Shown piece after piece: positions 26,052 through 37,176 of a DNA stretch of 64,000 nt. The position numbers and the translations under genes are program-made. The stretch is from Polaribacter reichenbachii (GTDB lineage: Bacteria > Bacteroidota > Bacteroidia > Flavobacteriales > Flavobacteriaceae): the NCBI RefSeq assembly GCF_001975665.1, contig NZ_CP019419.1:1-64000 (forward strand). The letters are read 5' to 3'. The notes beneath the pieces are model-generated. The model was not told where the DNA came from. It saw only the letters and a program-made list of their open reading frames with translations, and ran no database searches. The first letter of the stretch is position 1. Each line of letters opens with the position of its first letter.

Positions 26052-27155
26052 TTAAAACAGAATACAAACAGGTTTTGGTGCAGAAATTTCTGATACAAAA
26101 GTAAGTTTTCCAGTTTCAGAATTTCTTTTAAAAGAAATAATATTGTTGGTATCTTGATTGACAACCAATAAAAATTTATCATCTGGAGTTAAAGAAAAAT
26201 TCCTCGGACTTTCTCCTTTTACAGACTCATAACCTACTAAAGATAATTTTCCGTTTTCTGGATTTACTTTATAAATTACAATAGAATTGTGCCCACGATT
26301 AGAAGCATACACAAATTTACCATCCTTAGAAATATGAATATCTGCTGCCTTACTAAATGCCGTAAAATTTTCAGGAATCATAGAAATTGATGCATCTATT
26401 TCATAAAAATCATTCTTTTCTTTTACCAATGAAACTGTATTATTTAGTTCGTTTAAAACGTAAATCCATTTATAATTCGGATGAAAAGTTAAATGTCTTG
26501 GCCCTGCACCCTCTGCCATATTTAATTTACTTGGGTTTGCTAGAACCAACTTGTTTTCTTTTTTATCAATGGTAGAAAACCATAATTCATTGGTACCTAA
26601 ATCTACAGCAATTATTTCTTTTTTTGTTGGATGAAACCAAGCAGAATGTGCGTGTGGTTTTCTTTGCCTATTTGTAGTTCCTTTACCTGTATGCTGTTGC
26701 ACGTTTAATAATTCTGATAATTTACCAGATGCATCAGCTTGTAATAATCCCACATTTCCACCTCCATAATTTGCAGTTAATATATAATTCTCATCATTTA
26801 TAGCCACAAAACAAGGTCCTGCTCCTCCAGATTCTGAAATACTAATTTGTTTTAAATGATTTTTTTCTATTTTATAAGATTTTACAAAACCTTTGCCTTT
26901 TTCAGCAGTTTCTGCAACTGCAAAAAGTGCTTTATTGTCTTTAGATTTTGTTAAAAAACTTGGATTCTTAGTTTCTGCAACCAATTCAATTTTAGATAAA
27001 AAACCTTTATCATCAATACTAGTTTTGTAAATCCCTTTACTTTCACCATCTGTATACGTACCAATATAAAATTCTGTAGGGTTTTGCTTTTTCATTTCTG
27101 ATGATTTACAACCAATTATCAAACTTAATATTAATACTATTAAAAGTTTTTTCAT
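26052..27155 (-). CDS. Lactonase-family seven-bladed propeller lipoprotein
   Basis: A 367-residue protein with a lipoprotein signal (LIIGC, Cys16). The rest is a propeller of the YbhE/6-phosphogluconolactonase family (PF10282): FYIGTYTDGESKGIYK, GGAGPCFVAINDENYILTANYGGGNVG, PHAHSAWFHP, GAGPRHLTFHPNYKWIYVLNEL and FVYASNRGHNSIVIYKV. Export as a lipoprotein argues against a role in the cytoplasmic pentose phosphate pathway and for an extracytoplasmic lactonase or binding role. It lies 2 bp downstream of the M14 peptidase gene. Confidence 0.88.
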   Translation of the reverse strand: MKKLLIVLILSLIIGCKSSEMKKQNPTEFYIGTYTDGESKGIYKTSIDDKGFLSKIELVAETKNPSFLTKSKDNKALFAVAETAEKGKGFVKSYKIEKNHLKQISISESGGAGPCFVAINDENYILTANYGGGNVGLLQADASGKLSELLNVQQHTGKGTTNRQRKPHAHSAWFHPTKKEIIAVDLGTNELWFSTIDKKENKLVLANPSKLNMAEGAGPRHLTFHPNYKWIYVLNELNNTVSLVKEKNDFYEIDASISMIPENFTAFSKAADIHISKDGKFVYASNRGHNSIVIYKVNPENGKLSLVGYESVKGESPRNFSLTPDDKFLLVVNQDTNNIISFKRNSETGKLTFVSEISAPKPVCILF

Positions 27156-27157
27156 AA

Positions 27158-28903
27158 CTATCTTACTTTAAAAACTGGTAAACGTAAATGTGCTTTTTCG
27201 TAATGAGGAGATTTTTTATAAATGAAATTCAATTGCATTCTTGGGTTCTTTGCAAAAGCTTCATCATTTTGTAATTTTTCTTCAAATTCTTTTTTTAATG
27301 ATGGATTATCAACTAATAAATGTGCTGCAACATCTTCGAAAACATAGGCAGAATATCCTTCTTTTTGTTGTAAAATGGTATCGAAAAAGTTCCAGTTAAA
27401 AAAGGAATCAGTAGCTTCTGCTTCTAAGGTTTCTAACAAATAACGAACTCCATTTTGATTGGTATCAATATAAATATCACCTTTTAAAAATTTAATATTT
27501 TCTTTAGACGTAGCAATTGTAGTATTATAATGCAGATAATGCCCTTCGTAAGGCGAGGTTCTACTTTTATAATCTTTAATATGATTTACCTCAACTTCTA
27601 AAATAGTATCACTTTTAAAACGTGTAAACTCAATTTTATTATTCTTTAATCGCTCCACAACTTTATGCCAACCTTGAGGCAAAATATACGCTTCAGGGAT
27701 TTCGATTTCTTTGGTTACTTTAAACTCATCAAAATATTTTGTTTCTTTTACAAATGGTTTTGTTTTATCGTAAAATAACCTTTTTCCATTGGTAACTTTA
27801 CTCTCAATAATTTCACCTTCGTAACCTTTAAAATCTAGCGTTCTAAACTTTTCTCTATCCACTTTAAATTGAATAGGATATGTTTTTTTTGCTAATATTT
27901 CTGAGGTTGCTTTGGCACGCAAATCTTTAATTTTTTCTGAGTTATTTTCAGTAAAATCAAAAGCAGAAAGCATTAACTCATAGGTTTGTTCTACTCTAAT
28001 TTTATACGGTTTTAACATATGCGTTTCTACCATTAAACCTAAAGTGTTAAACAAAGTTGTGTAACCTGTAGAATATCTTGGTGAATCGAAAAATTGCGAA
28101 AAACCGGTTTCTGGAGTTGTACCCCAAACATTTACATAAGGTGTAATATTAATGTCTTTATTAACAAGAGAAGTTTCTAATTCAGGTCGCATTTTATTTT
28201 GTAAAAAGTCTCCTAAACTGCCACCCAATTTATTATGTTGTGTAAATAAATGTGTAATTGCATATTGGTAATCTGCACCATTACTTACGTGATTATCTAT
28301 AAAAACATCAGGGTTTACAGTATGAAAAATCTCTGCAAAAGCTGCTGCATTTTTTGTGTCTTGTTTTACAAAATCTCTATTTAAATCGTAATTCCTAGCA
28401 TTTCCTCTAAAACCATATTCAACTGGTCCATTTTGATTGGCTCTTGTGTGCGAATTTCTATTTAAAGCACCACCAACATTATACACAGGAATTACACAAA
28501 TAATTGAATTTTGGTATTTTTTCTGCAAAGAATCATTTTGTACAACGTCTCTCAGCAATAGCATTGAAGCATCAATTCCATCAGATTCTCCTGGATGAAT
28601 TCCATTATTAATAAGAATTCTATTTTTGGGTGAGTTTTTAATTTCATCAACATTATAAACACCTTCTTTATTATAAACCACCAAATGCAAAGGCTTTCCT
28701 GAATCTGTTTGCCCAAATGAAAACAATGAAATTTCATCATAAACTTCAGACAAATCTGTATAATAAGAAATTACGTCATTATATTCTGGAGTTTCAGTTC
28801 CTTTTGAGGTTTCGAAAAGTGTGGTAAAATCTTTATTTTCTTCGGATGGATTATCACAAGAAAAAATTAAAACTGATATTAGAAGTACAATTATTTTTTT
28901 CAT
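27158..28903 (-). CDS. M14 family zinc carboxypeptidase, lipoprotein
   Basis: The start is ATG 28903 (MKKIIVLLISVLIFSCDN, 581 residues), which gives a clean lipoprotein signal with Cys16; a 10-codon longer frame exists. Zinc ligands of the M14 fold are seen in NNGIHPGESDG (His and Glu) and FIDNHVSNGADY (His), and the catalytic Glu is probably in LMVETHMLKPY. The C-terminal 270 residues form a beta-rich region found in flavobacterial members of this group. It likely trims peptides in the periplasm or at the outer membrane. Confidence 0.9.
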   Translation of the reverse strand: MKKIIVLLISVLIFSCDNPSEENKDFTTLFETSKGTETPEYNDVISYYTDLSEVYDEISLFSFGQTDSGKPLHLVVYNKEGVYNVDEIKNSPKNRILINNGIHPGESDGIDASMLLLRDVVQNDSLQKKYQNSIICVIPVYNVGGALNRNSHTRANQNGPVEYGFRGNARNYDLNRDFVKQDTKNAAAFAEIFHTVNPDVFIDNHVSNGADYQYAITHLFTQHNKLGGSLGDFLQNKMRPELETSLVNKDINITPYVNVWGTTPETGFSQFFDSPRYSTGYTTLFNTLGLMVETHMLKPYKIRVEQTYELMLSAFDFTENNSEKIKDLRAKATSEILAKKTYPIQFKVDREKFRTLDFKGYEGEIIESKVTNGKRLFYDKTKPFVKETKYFDEFKVTKEIEIPEAYILPQGWHKVVERLKNNKIEFTRFKSDTILEVEVNHIKDYKSRTSPYEGHYLHYNTTIATSKENIKFLKGDIYIDTNQNGVRYLLETLEAEATDSFFNWNFFDTILQQKEGYSAYVFEDVAAHLLVDNPSLKKEFEEKLQNDEAFAKNPRMQLNFIYKKSPHYEKAHLRLPVFKVR

Positions 28904-28957
28904 TTGTTTTGCTCTTTTTTCAAATTTCTTCATAATTTAGAAATGATATTTTGTATT

Positions 28958-29413
28958 TTATTTTACTCTAACAGCCTCAGGTACTAAACCTGTATAATCT
29001 CCATCATTCCTAATCACATCTCTTACTATTGATGAAGAAATGTAACTTTTACCAGATGATGTTAATAAGAAAACAGTTTCAATTTCTGATAATTTTCTGT
29101 TGGTGTGTGCAATGGCTTTTTCAAACTCAAAATCAGCAGGGTTTCTTAAGCCTCTTAAAATAAAATTTGCGTTTATTTCTCTACAAAAGTTAACAGTTAA
29201 ACCTTTGTAGGTTACAACCTTTATTTTTGGCTCGTGTTTAAAAGTTTCTTCGATAAACTTTTTACGTTCTTCTAAAGTAAACATGTATTTTTTATCTGCA
29301 TTAATACCAATGGCAATAACTAACTCATCAAAAACGGTTACACCTCTTTCAATAATATCAACGTGACCCAATGTTAGCGGATCAAATGATCCTGGAAAAA
29401 TTGCTTTTTTCAT
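28958..29413 (-). CDS. coaD: Phosphopantetheine adenylyltransferase
   Basis: Catalyses the fourth step of coenzyme A synthesis. The start is ATG 29413 (MKKAIFPGSFDPLTLGH, 151 residues); the longer frame reaches into an intergenic hairpin. The nucleotidyltransferase motif GSFDPLTLGHVDIIERG and the C-terminal TSSGKSYISSSIVRDV are both present. The order ddl-coaD on this strand is common in Flavobacteria. Confidence 0.97.
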   Translation of the reverse strand: MKKAIFPGSFDPLTLGHVDIIERGVTVFDELVIAIGINADKKYMFTLEERKKFIEETFKHEPKIKVVTYKGLTVNFCREINANFILRGLRNPADFEFEKAIAHTNRKLSEIETVFLLTSSGKSYISSSIVRDVIRNDGDYTGLVPEAVRVK

Positions 29414-29431
29414 CTTAGTTTTTTTGATTGC

Positions 29432-29469
29432 CACGAATTCACGAATTATTTTTATCAGTGAATTTGTGA
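29432..29469. repeat. Intergenic inverted repeat between ddl and coaD
   Basis: CACGAATTCAC (29432-29442) pairs with GTGAATTTGTG (29459-29469), an 11 bp stem with one wobble and a 16-base AT-rich loop. The 5' arm contains a tandem CACGAATT. No T run follows, so it is not a classical terminator. I recall similar CACGAATTCACGAATT strings between genes in related genomes, but cannot check. Confidence 0.6.
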
Positions 29470-29475
29470 CAGAAA

Positions 29476-30450
29476 TTATCTTAATTTCATTTCTATGGAA
29501 TTGTCAAACAATTCTTTTAAAGAAATCCCTGCTTCTTTAGATTGTTGTGGTAAAATGCTTTCTTCTGTCATTCCTGGTACTGTGTTCATTTCTAAAAAAT
29601 GAGGTTCACCATCAACAAAAATGTATTCAGACCTAGAAAAACCACTCATATTTAACGCTTTATATACTTTTTTAGCAACTTCTTCTACCCTACTTTTTTC
29701 TTCGGATGAAATTCTGGCTGGCGTTATTTCTTGAGATTTGCCTTCATACTTGGCTTCATAATCAAAGAAATCATTTTCAGAAACTATTTCTGTGATTGGT
29801 AATACTTTAATTTCATTTTTATATTCTATAACTCCAACAGAAACTTCTGTTCCGTTTAAAAAGGATTCAATTAAAATAGCATCATCTTCTTTGTAGGCAA
29901 CTTCAATTCCTTCTAAAATTTCTGCAGCAGTATAAGCTTTAGAAATTCCGTAACTAGAGCCAGCATTATTTGGTTTTATAAAACAAGGCAAACCAACTTT
30001 TGCAATAATTGCATCAGTATTTATAACATCACCTTTATTTAAATATACAGAAATTGCAGTTTTAATTCCGTATTCTTTAACCACACTTAAACAATCTCTT
30101 TTATTAAAAGTTAATGCCATTTGATAAAAAGGAGCTGAAGTATGAGGTATATTTAACAACTCTAAATAACCTAAAAGCATTCCGTTTTCACCAGGACTTC
30201 CGTGAATTGCGTTAAAAACACAATCAAAAATTATTTTATTGGAATCTAAATTAAAAGAAAAGTCGTTTTTATTTATTTTATATTCTTTATCATTATCATC
30301 TAAAGCAACCCATTTATCTCTTAAAATATGTACTCTAAAGGCATTGTATTTTTCTTTATCTAAATGTTTGTAAACCACATTTCCGCTCACTAAAGAAATG
30401 TTAACTTCGGATGAATATCCGCCCATTATTATGGCAATATTTTTTTTCAT
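29476..30450 (-). CDS. ddl: D-alanine--D-alanine ligase
   Basis: Joins two D-Ala for peptidoglycan. The start is ATG 30450 (MKKNIAIIMGGYSSE, 324 residues); the codon before it is TTG. ATP-grasp features: FNAIHGSPGENGMLLGYLELL, CFIKPNNAGSSYGISK, ILIESFLNGTEVSVG and FLEMNTVPGMTEESILPQ. A candidate -7 box (TAAATTTG, minus, 30477-30470) lies about 20 bp upstream. It diverges from the PASTA gene. Confidence 0.97.
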   Translation of the reverse strand: MKKNIAIIMGGYSSEVNISLVSGNVVYKHLDKEKYNAFRVHILRDKWVALDDNDKEYKINKNDFSFNLDSNKIIFDCVFNAIHGSPGENGMLLGYLELLNIPHTSAPFYQMALTFNKRDCLSVVKEYGIKTAISVYLNKGDVINTDAIIAKVGLPCFIKPNNAGSSYGISKAYTAAEILEGIEVAYKEDDAILIESFLNGTEVSVGVIEYKNEIKVLPITEIVSENDFFDYEAKYEGKSQEITPARISSEEKSRVEEVAKKVYKALNMSGFSRSEYIFVDGEPHFLEMNTVPGMTEESILPQQSKEAGISLKELFDNSIEMKLR

Positions 30451-30514
30451 CAAATTCTATTAATTGAAACAAATTTATCAAAATATAAATAGAAACTGCA
30501 ACGTTTAGTTTTTA

Positions 30515-30522
30515 TATCTTTG
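30515..30522 (+). promoter_or_regulatory. Candidate -7 box for PASTA gene
   Basis: TATCTTTG, 21 bp upstream of the ATG at 30544. Its last three bases (TTG) open a longer reading frame, which is why I reject that longer start. Confidence 0.45.
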
Positions 30523-30543
30523 TACATCTATCAAAAAACATTT

Positions 30544-31098
30544 ATGAGTATTTTTAAGTTTCTGAAAAGCAAATCCTTTTTATTGCAAATTGTAATTGCA
30601 ATTGTTGGTTTTTTTATATTATTTTTTGTCTTAAAATTTTGGTTGAACATCACCACAAACCACGACCAAAAAATACAAGTTCCTAATCTTCACAAAATTA
30701 CTTTAGATGAAGCCGAACGAAAATTAAAAGAATTAAACTTAGATTTTAAAGTGATAGACAGCGCAAGCTACAACCCAACGTATCCTAAAAAATCTGTGAT
30801 TGAACAAAGCCCAGAAGCTGGAGATTTTGTAAAAGAAAAACGTAAAATATATCTTACTTTAAATCCGTCGAAATACAGAGATATTACTATTCCTGATTTA
30901 AATGGACGCACCAAAAGACAAGCTGAATCTGAATTGACTGCAATTGGTTTTATTGTTGGTACAGATTATACTTATGTTAGAGACATTGGTTTAGATGTAG
31001 TTAGAGGTTTACGCCACAAAGGTAAAATCTTAAATGCAAATGATAAATTGCCTAAAAACTCTATAATTGAGTTGGTTTTGGGTGATGGTGAGAGGTAG
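30544..31098 (+). CDS. PASTA-domain membrane protein
   Basis: A 184-residue protein starting at ATG 30544 (MSIFKFLKSKSF). One membrane helix lies at about 11-33, followed by a periplasmic part with two to three PASTA repeats: VPNLHKITLDEAERKLKELNLDF, a linking segment with KSVIEQSPEAGDFVKE, and IPDLNGRTKRQAESELTAIGFIVG. PASTA domains bind muropeptides or lipid II. No kinase domain is attached, so this differs from the Ser/Thr kinases that carry PASTA in Gram-positives. Divergence from ddl fits a cell-wall role. Confidence 0.9.
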   Translation: MSIFKFLKSKSFLLQIVIAIVGFFILFFVLKFWLNITTNHDQKIQVPNLHKITLDEAERKLKELNLDFKVIDSASYNPTYPKKSVIEQSPEAGDFVKEKRKIYLTLNPSKYRDITIPDLNGRTKRQAESELTAIGFIVGTDYTYVRDIGLDVVRGLRHKGKILNANDKLPKNSIIELVLGDGER

Positions 31099-31102
31099 TA
31101 AT

Positions 31103-31165
31103 CAGTTAGCAGTTAGCAGTTAGCAGTTAGCAGTTAGCAGTTAGCAGTTAGCAGTTAGCAGTTAG
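31103..31165. repeat. Tandem heptamer repeat, nine CAGTTAG units
   Basis: Nine perfect consecutive copies of CAGTTAG begin 5 bp after the PASTA gene stop and end about 60 bp before the pseudouridine synthase start. There is no sequence decay between the units, so copy number may be unstable. Confidence 0.95.
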
Positions 31166-31226
31166 CAAAAATAAAATTCATTAAACTTTACAACTTTGTT
31201 TCTTAGAAACTTAGTAATTAGAAAAT

Positions 31227-32264
31227 ATGCAAGAAAATAATTCTCAAGACATAGAAAATGATGATTTGTACGAACATCATAGATTTATAGCAACTGCTGG
31301 TCAAGAGCCTTTAAGAGTTGATAAATTTTTAATGAATTTCATTGAAAACGCAACCCGAAATAAAGTACAACAAGCTGCAAAAGCAGGTAATGTTTTGGTG
31401 AATGATGTTGTTGTAAAATCGAATCATAAAGTAAAACCTTTTGATGTAGTTAGAGTGGTTTTGTCTTATCCACCAGCAGAAAACTTATTGGTTGCAGAAG
31501 ATATTCCTTTAGATATTGTTTACGAAGATGATACTGTTATTGTTGTAAATAAACCTGCAGGAATGGTTGTACATCCAGGTCATGGAAATTATTCTGGTAC
31601 TTTAGTAAATGGTTTAATTCATCATATAGAAAATTTACCAACCAATTCTAATGAAAGACCAGGTTTAGTGCATAGAATTGATAAAGACACAAGTGGTTTA
31701 TTAGTTGTTGCCAAAACCGAATTTGCTATGGCACATTTATCCAAACAATTTTTTGATAGAACTACAGAACGTTTATACTATGCTTTAGTTTGGGGAAATA
31801 TCGAAGATGATGAAGGTAGAATTGAAGGTAATATTGGGCGTAGTTTAAAAAACCGTTTGCAGATGGCTGTTTTTCCTGATGGTGATTTTGGAAAACACGC
31901 TGTTACACATTTTAAAGTTTTAGAGCGTTTAACATACGTTACTTTAGTGCAATGTAAATTAGAAACAGGTAGAACTCATCAAATTAGAGCACATTTTAAA
32001 CATATTGGTCATACGCTTTTTAATGACGAAAGATATGGAGGAAATGACATTTTAAAAGGAACAACCTTTACAAAATACAAACAATTTGTAAATAACTGTT
32101 TTAAAGTTTTACCAAGACAAGCTTTACACGCAAAAACTTTAGGATTTACACATCCTATTACTGGCCAATTTATGCAGTTTAACTCAGAAGTGCCTAAAGA
32201 TATTACTGACTGTTTAGAAAAATGGAGAACTTATTCTGAGAATTCAAAAGACGTAGAATTGTAA
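31227..32264 (+). CDS. RluA/RluD family pseudouridine synthase
   Basis: A 345-residue RNA-modifying enzyme. An S4 RNA-binding domain lies at about 25-90 (LRVDKFLMNFIENATRNKVQQAAKAGNVLVN). The catalytic domain carries the signature HRIDKDTSGLLVVAKT with the nucleophilic Asp, and the later GRTHQIRAHFKHIGHTLFNDERYGG. The closest E. coli counterpart is RluD (23S rRNA helix 69), but the exact target cannot be read from sequence. The gene follows the PASTA gene on the same strand, separated by the heptamer repeat. Confidence 0.94.
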   Translation: MQENNSQDIENDDLYEHHRFIATAGQEPLRVDKFLMNFIENATRNKVQQAAKAGNVLVNDVVVKSNHKVKPFDVVRVVLSYPPAENLLVAEDIPLDIVYEDDTVIVVNKPAGMVVHPGHGNYSGTLVNGLIHHIENLPTNSNERPGLVHRIDKDTSGLLVVAKTEFAMAHLSKQFFDRTTERLYYALVWGNIEDDEGRIEGNIGRSLKNRLQMAVFPDGDFGKHAVTHFKVLERLTYVTLVQCKLETGRTHQIRAHFKHIGHTLFNDERYGGNDILKGTTFTKYKQFVNNCFKVLPRQALHAKTLGFTHPITGQFMQFNSEVPKDITDCLEKWRTYSENSKDVEL

Positions 32265-32372
32265 TCAATTCTGATTTTCAAGTTCCATAATCGCTATAAA
32301 AAGTTGCATCAAAAAAAATGAAAATGAAAAAAATTTAAACTTCTTTGCTTCTTATTACTTTGTCAGAATTTT

Positions 32373-33281
32373 ATGTTCTCTCAGACAGACAGTACCAATG
32401 TTTCTTTTGTTGCTTATTGGTCTTTAGGCGATTTGTATGAATATAAAGTATCTAAAATTCAACAACAAACCAAAGAAGGCAAATTAGTAAAAGACAGAAA
32501 AAGTGAATACACTGCGCTTTTTGAAGTCATAGATTCTACAGCAACTTCTTACACGATTAGCTGGAAATATGAAAATGATTTAGGTAACAATTACAACATA
32601 CCTCAAGAACTTTTAGAAAAATTTGAAAAATATAAATTTACTGAAGTAAAATACAAAACTTCTGAAACTGGTGAGTTTCTAGAAATTCTGAATTGGAAAG
32701 AAATAAGCAATGTTATGAGCAGTATGATTGATGAAATTGTAAATGTTCTTGGCAAGGATAATGAAGATATAAAAAATAAGCTTGCAACATCGATGCAAGC
32801 TTTTAAAAATTTGTATTCTACCCAACAAGGTGTAGAACAATTGGTTATTAAAGAATTACAATATTTTCATTTTCCTATGGGATATGAATTTAATACAAAT
32901 GAAACACTAATCTACAAAGATCAATTACCAAATATGTTTGGTGGCAATCCTATAAAAGCAGATGGAAAAGTATATTTTGAATCTGTTGAAGCCGATGATG
33001 ATTTTTGTGTTTTTAAACAAGAACTAGATTTAGACCCAAAAGACTCTTTAGAATTGCTTAAATCAGTTTTAAAAAAATTAGGTATTACTGATGATAAATT
33101 TGAAGAAGCATTAAAAACATCAAAATTCGAAATAAAAGACAGAAATACTTACGAATATTATTACTATCCAGGTTTACCTCATAGAATAGAAACCGAAAGA
33201 ATATCGTTAATAGATATTAATAATGAAAAAGGTTCTAGAGTTGATAAAACCATTATTGAACTACAATATCAAGAAGAATAA
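32373..33281 (+). CDS. Secreted protein of unknown function, leader probably frameshifted
   Basis: As it stands the intact frame begins at ATG 32373 (MFSQTDSTNVSF, 302 residues), with no signal peptide. The bases upstream, read in the same frame from 32328, encode KKFKLLCFLLLCQNFMFSQ, an excellent signal peptide. The ATG at 32324 is in a different frame because seven A residues (32327-32333) follow it; six would give a perfect secreted protein. The gene thus looks like a conserved exported protein broken by a one-base insertion, or a sequencing error. I do not recognise the mature domain. Confidence 0.65.
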   Translation: MFSQTDSTNVSFVAYWSLGDLYEYKVSKIQQQTKEGKLVKDRKSEYTALFEVIDSTATSYTISWKYENDLGNNYNIPQELLEKFEKYKFTEVKYKTSETGEFLEILNWKEISNVMSSMIDEIVNVLGKDNEDIKNKLATSMQAFKNLYSTQQGVEQLVIKELQYFHFPMGYEFNTNETLIYKDQLPNMFGGNPIKADGKVYFESVEADDDFCVFKQELDLDPKDSLELLKSVLKKLGITDDKFEEALKTSKFEIKDRNTYEYYYYPGLPHRIETERISLIDINNEKGSRVDKTIIELQYQEE

Positions 33282-33284
33282 AAC

Positions 33285-33318
33285 AAAAAAACCTCAAGCT
33301 TGTACTTGAGGTTTTTTT
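33285..33318. terminator. Bidirectional rho-independent terminator
   Basis: AAAAAAACCTCAAG and CTTGAGGTTTTTTT form a perfect 14 bp stem around a 6-base loop, with A and T runs on both sides. It serves the secreted protein gene (plus) and the DUF6952-like gene (minus). Confidence 0.9.
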
Positions 33319-33333
33319 ATTTTTTAGCTTTTT

Positions 33334-33591
33334 TTATTTATCAATAGAGCCTAAAACTCTTTTCATAAATGTATTTAATGCTTCTTTTTTGGGTGTGCCT
33401 TTCTTAATCATTTTATCTACTTCTACTGCACCATACAAATTAGAAATTAATTCGCCAATAACATCTAATTCTTCATCTTTTAAAGAAGGAACTTCTGTTA
33501 AAGCTTCTAAAGTTTCTATGGTTTCTAAAACATAATCTTGATCGTTTTCTTCGATAAAATTAGTTAAGTGTTTTATAACTGGTAGTTTCAT
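33334..33591 (-). CDS. DUF6952-like small protein
   Basis: An 85-residue helical, acidic cytoplasmic protein (MKLPVIKHLTNFIEENDQDYVLETIETLEAL). Small proteins of this kind follow thioredoxin and peroxiredoxin genes in many Flavobacteria; I recall the family as DUF6952, without certainty about the number. It has no Cys, so it is not itself a thiol enzyme. It lies 2 bp after the thioredoxin gene and is certainly in that operon. Confidence 0.75.
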   Translation of the reverse strand: MKLPVIKHLTNFIEENDQDYVLETIETLEALTEVPSLKDEELDVIGELISNLYGAVEVDKMIKKGTPKKEALNTFMKRVLGSIDK

Positions 33592-33593
33592 AA

Positions 33594-33902
33594 TTAAACA
33601 ACTTCGTTTACTAAATCTTTTAACACATCAAATTTATTAGTCTGTGTTTGATTTACAAATTTACCATCTACAAAAGTAGCAAAGGTTGGTAAGTTGCTTA
33701 CATCAGCTAATTTTCTACTTTCAGGAAAATTTTCAGCATCTGCTAATACAAATGCTACATTTTCATTTTCAGAAGATAATTTTTTAAATTTTGGTTTCAT
33801 AATTCTACAGTTTCCACACCAAGTTGCTGAATATTGTACAATTACTTTTTGATTTTCAGAAATGATTTCTGATAAATTGTCTTGACTTAATTCTTGTAAC
33901 AT
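33594..33902 (-). CDS. Thioredoxin-like protein
   Basis: A 102-residue cytoplasmic thioredoxin. The active site is WCGNC at residues 28-32 (Asn in place of the usual Pro), and NLPTFATFVDGKFV carries the cis-Pro. It lies 89 bp downstream of the peroxiredoxin gene, so it is a likely reductant for that enzyme. Thioredoxin reductase is encoded elsewhere in the window (58202-59149). Confidence 0.92.
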   Translation of the reverse strand: MLQELSQDNLSEIISENQKVIVQYSATWCGNCRIMKPKFKKLSSENENVAFVLADAENFPESRKLADVSNLPTFATFVDGKFVNQTQTNKFDVLKDLVNEVV

Positions 33903-33991
33903 TTTAATTGTTTTTATGTAATTATAAACAGCTTAAAGCAATCTTATAATATAATAATTACTAAAAGCTGTTTATAAAGACGTTAATCTAT

Positions 33992-34633
33992 TTAGTGAGA
34001 AGCTAAATATTCTGCAGTTCCTTTAGCATTTGGAGACATTGCATCTTTACCTTCTTCCCAGTTTGCAGGACAAACTTCACCTTTTTCTTGAACGTGGGTT
34101 AACGCATCAACTAAACGTAAATATTCACCAACATTTCTACCTAAAGGCATGTTGTTAATACTTTCATGTTGTACAATACCTTCTTCATCAATAATATATG
34201 TAGCTCTATAAGTTACATTATCTCCTTCTACTTGTACAGTTTGTGTAGCTTCATCAAAAGTTTCATTAGTAATGTCTAAAATTCCTAAAATTGATGATAA
34301 GTTTCTGTTAGAATCTGATAATAAAGGGTAAGTAACACCTTCAATTCCTCCATTATCTTTAGATGTACTTAACCACGCAAAATGTACTTCTGGAGTATCA
34401 CAAGAAGCACCAATAACAATTGTATTTCTTTTCTCGAACTCACCTAAAGCTGCTTGAAAAGCGTGTAATTCTGTAGGACATACAAATGTAAAATCTTTAG
34501 GATACCAAAACAAAACAACTTTTTTATTCTTGTTTACTGCTTCTTCTAAAACATTAATTTTAAATGTATCACCCATTTCATTCATTGCGTCTACATTTAA
34601 ATCTGGAAATTTTTTACCAACTGCTGTTGCCAT
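33992..34633 (-). CDS. Typical 2-Cys peroxiredoxin (AhpC/Prx1)
   Basis: A 213-residue peroxide reductase. The peroxidatic Cys is Cys52 in FTFVCPTELHAF, and the resolving Cys is Cys188 in GEVCPANW. It reduces hydrogen peroxide and organic peroxides with electrons from thioredoxin. The gene is divergent from katG, 304 bp away, and has a TATCTTTG -7 box on the minus strand at 34688-34681. Together they form a peroxide-defence block. Confidence 0.95.
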   Translation of the reverse strand: MATAVGKKFPDLNVDAMNEMGDTFKINVLEEAVNKNKKVVLFWYPKDFTFVCPTELHAFQAALGEFEKRNTIVIGASCDTPEVHFAWLSTSKDNGGIEGVTYPLLSDSNRNLSSILGILDITNETFDEATQTVQVEGDNVTYRATYIIDEEGIVQHESINNMPLGRNVGEYLRLVDALTHVQEKGEVCPANWEEGKDAMSPNAKGTAEYLASH

Positions 34634-34680
34634 TTTTATTTAATTTTTATTATATTAATTATCTATTCTTATTTCTTGTA

Positions 34681-34688
34681 CAAAGATA
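34681..34688 (-). promoter_or_regulatory. Candidate -7 box for peroxiredoxin gene
   Basis: Minus-strand TATCTTTG, 48 bp before the ATG at 34633. The -33 region is T-rich without a clean TTG. Confidence 0.45.
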
Positions 34689-34856
34689 CTAATACAAGCA
34701 AACCTTTTAAAAAATAATAATGGTATGTTCTTATATTTTAATCAATTTTATTTATACAAATTTAATATTAAGATAAATTAACTTTATTAAAAATTCATTA
34801 TTTTTATTAACAGTTGAAAACCAATGTAAATAGATTTTTTCTATTTTAAAATATAA

Positions 34857-37112
<2,256 letters not shown>

Positions 37113-37126
37113 ATAATAAATTACCT

Positions 37127-37163
37127 AAAGGATAAGCTCTCTAAAAAGAGTTTATCCTTTTTT
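37127..37163 (+). terminator. Rho-independent terminator after katG
   Basis: AAAGGATAA pairs with TTATCCTTT, with an inner CTCT/AGAG pairing, followed by TTTTTT. It lies between katG and the ankyrin gene, so the latter gets either readthrough or its own transcript. Confidence 0.85.
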
Positions 37164-37176
37164 AAAAAATAAAAAT

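Noticed and set aside
29414..29434. A coaD extension starting at 29434
   Set aside because: The added residues come from the intergenic hairpin region, and MKKAIFPGSFDP is the normal start.
30520..30543. A TTG start at 30520 for the PASTA gene
   Set aside because: It uses the last three bases of the -7 promoter box, so it cannot be in the transcript.
31103..31165. CRISPR array
   Set aside because: The repeat unit is 7 bases with no spacers.
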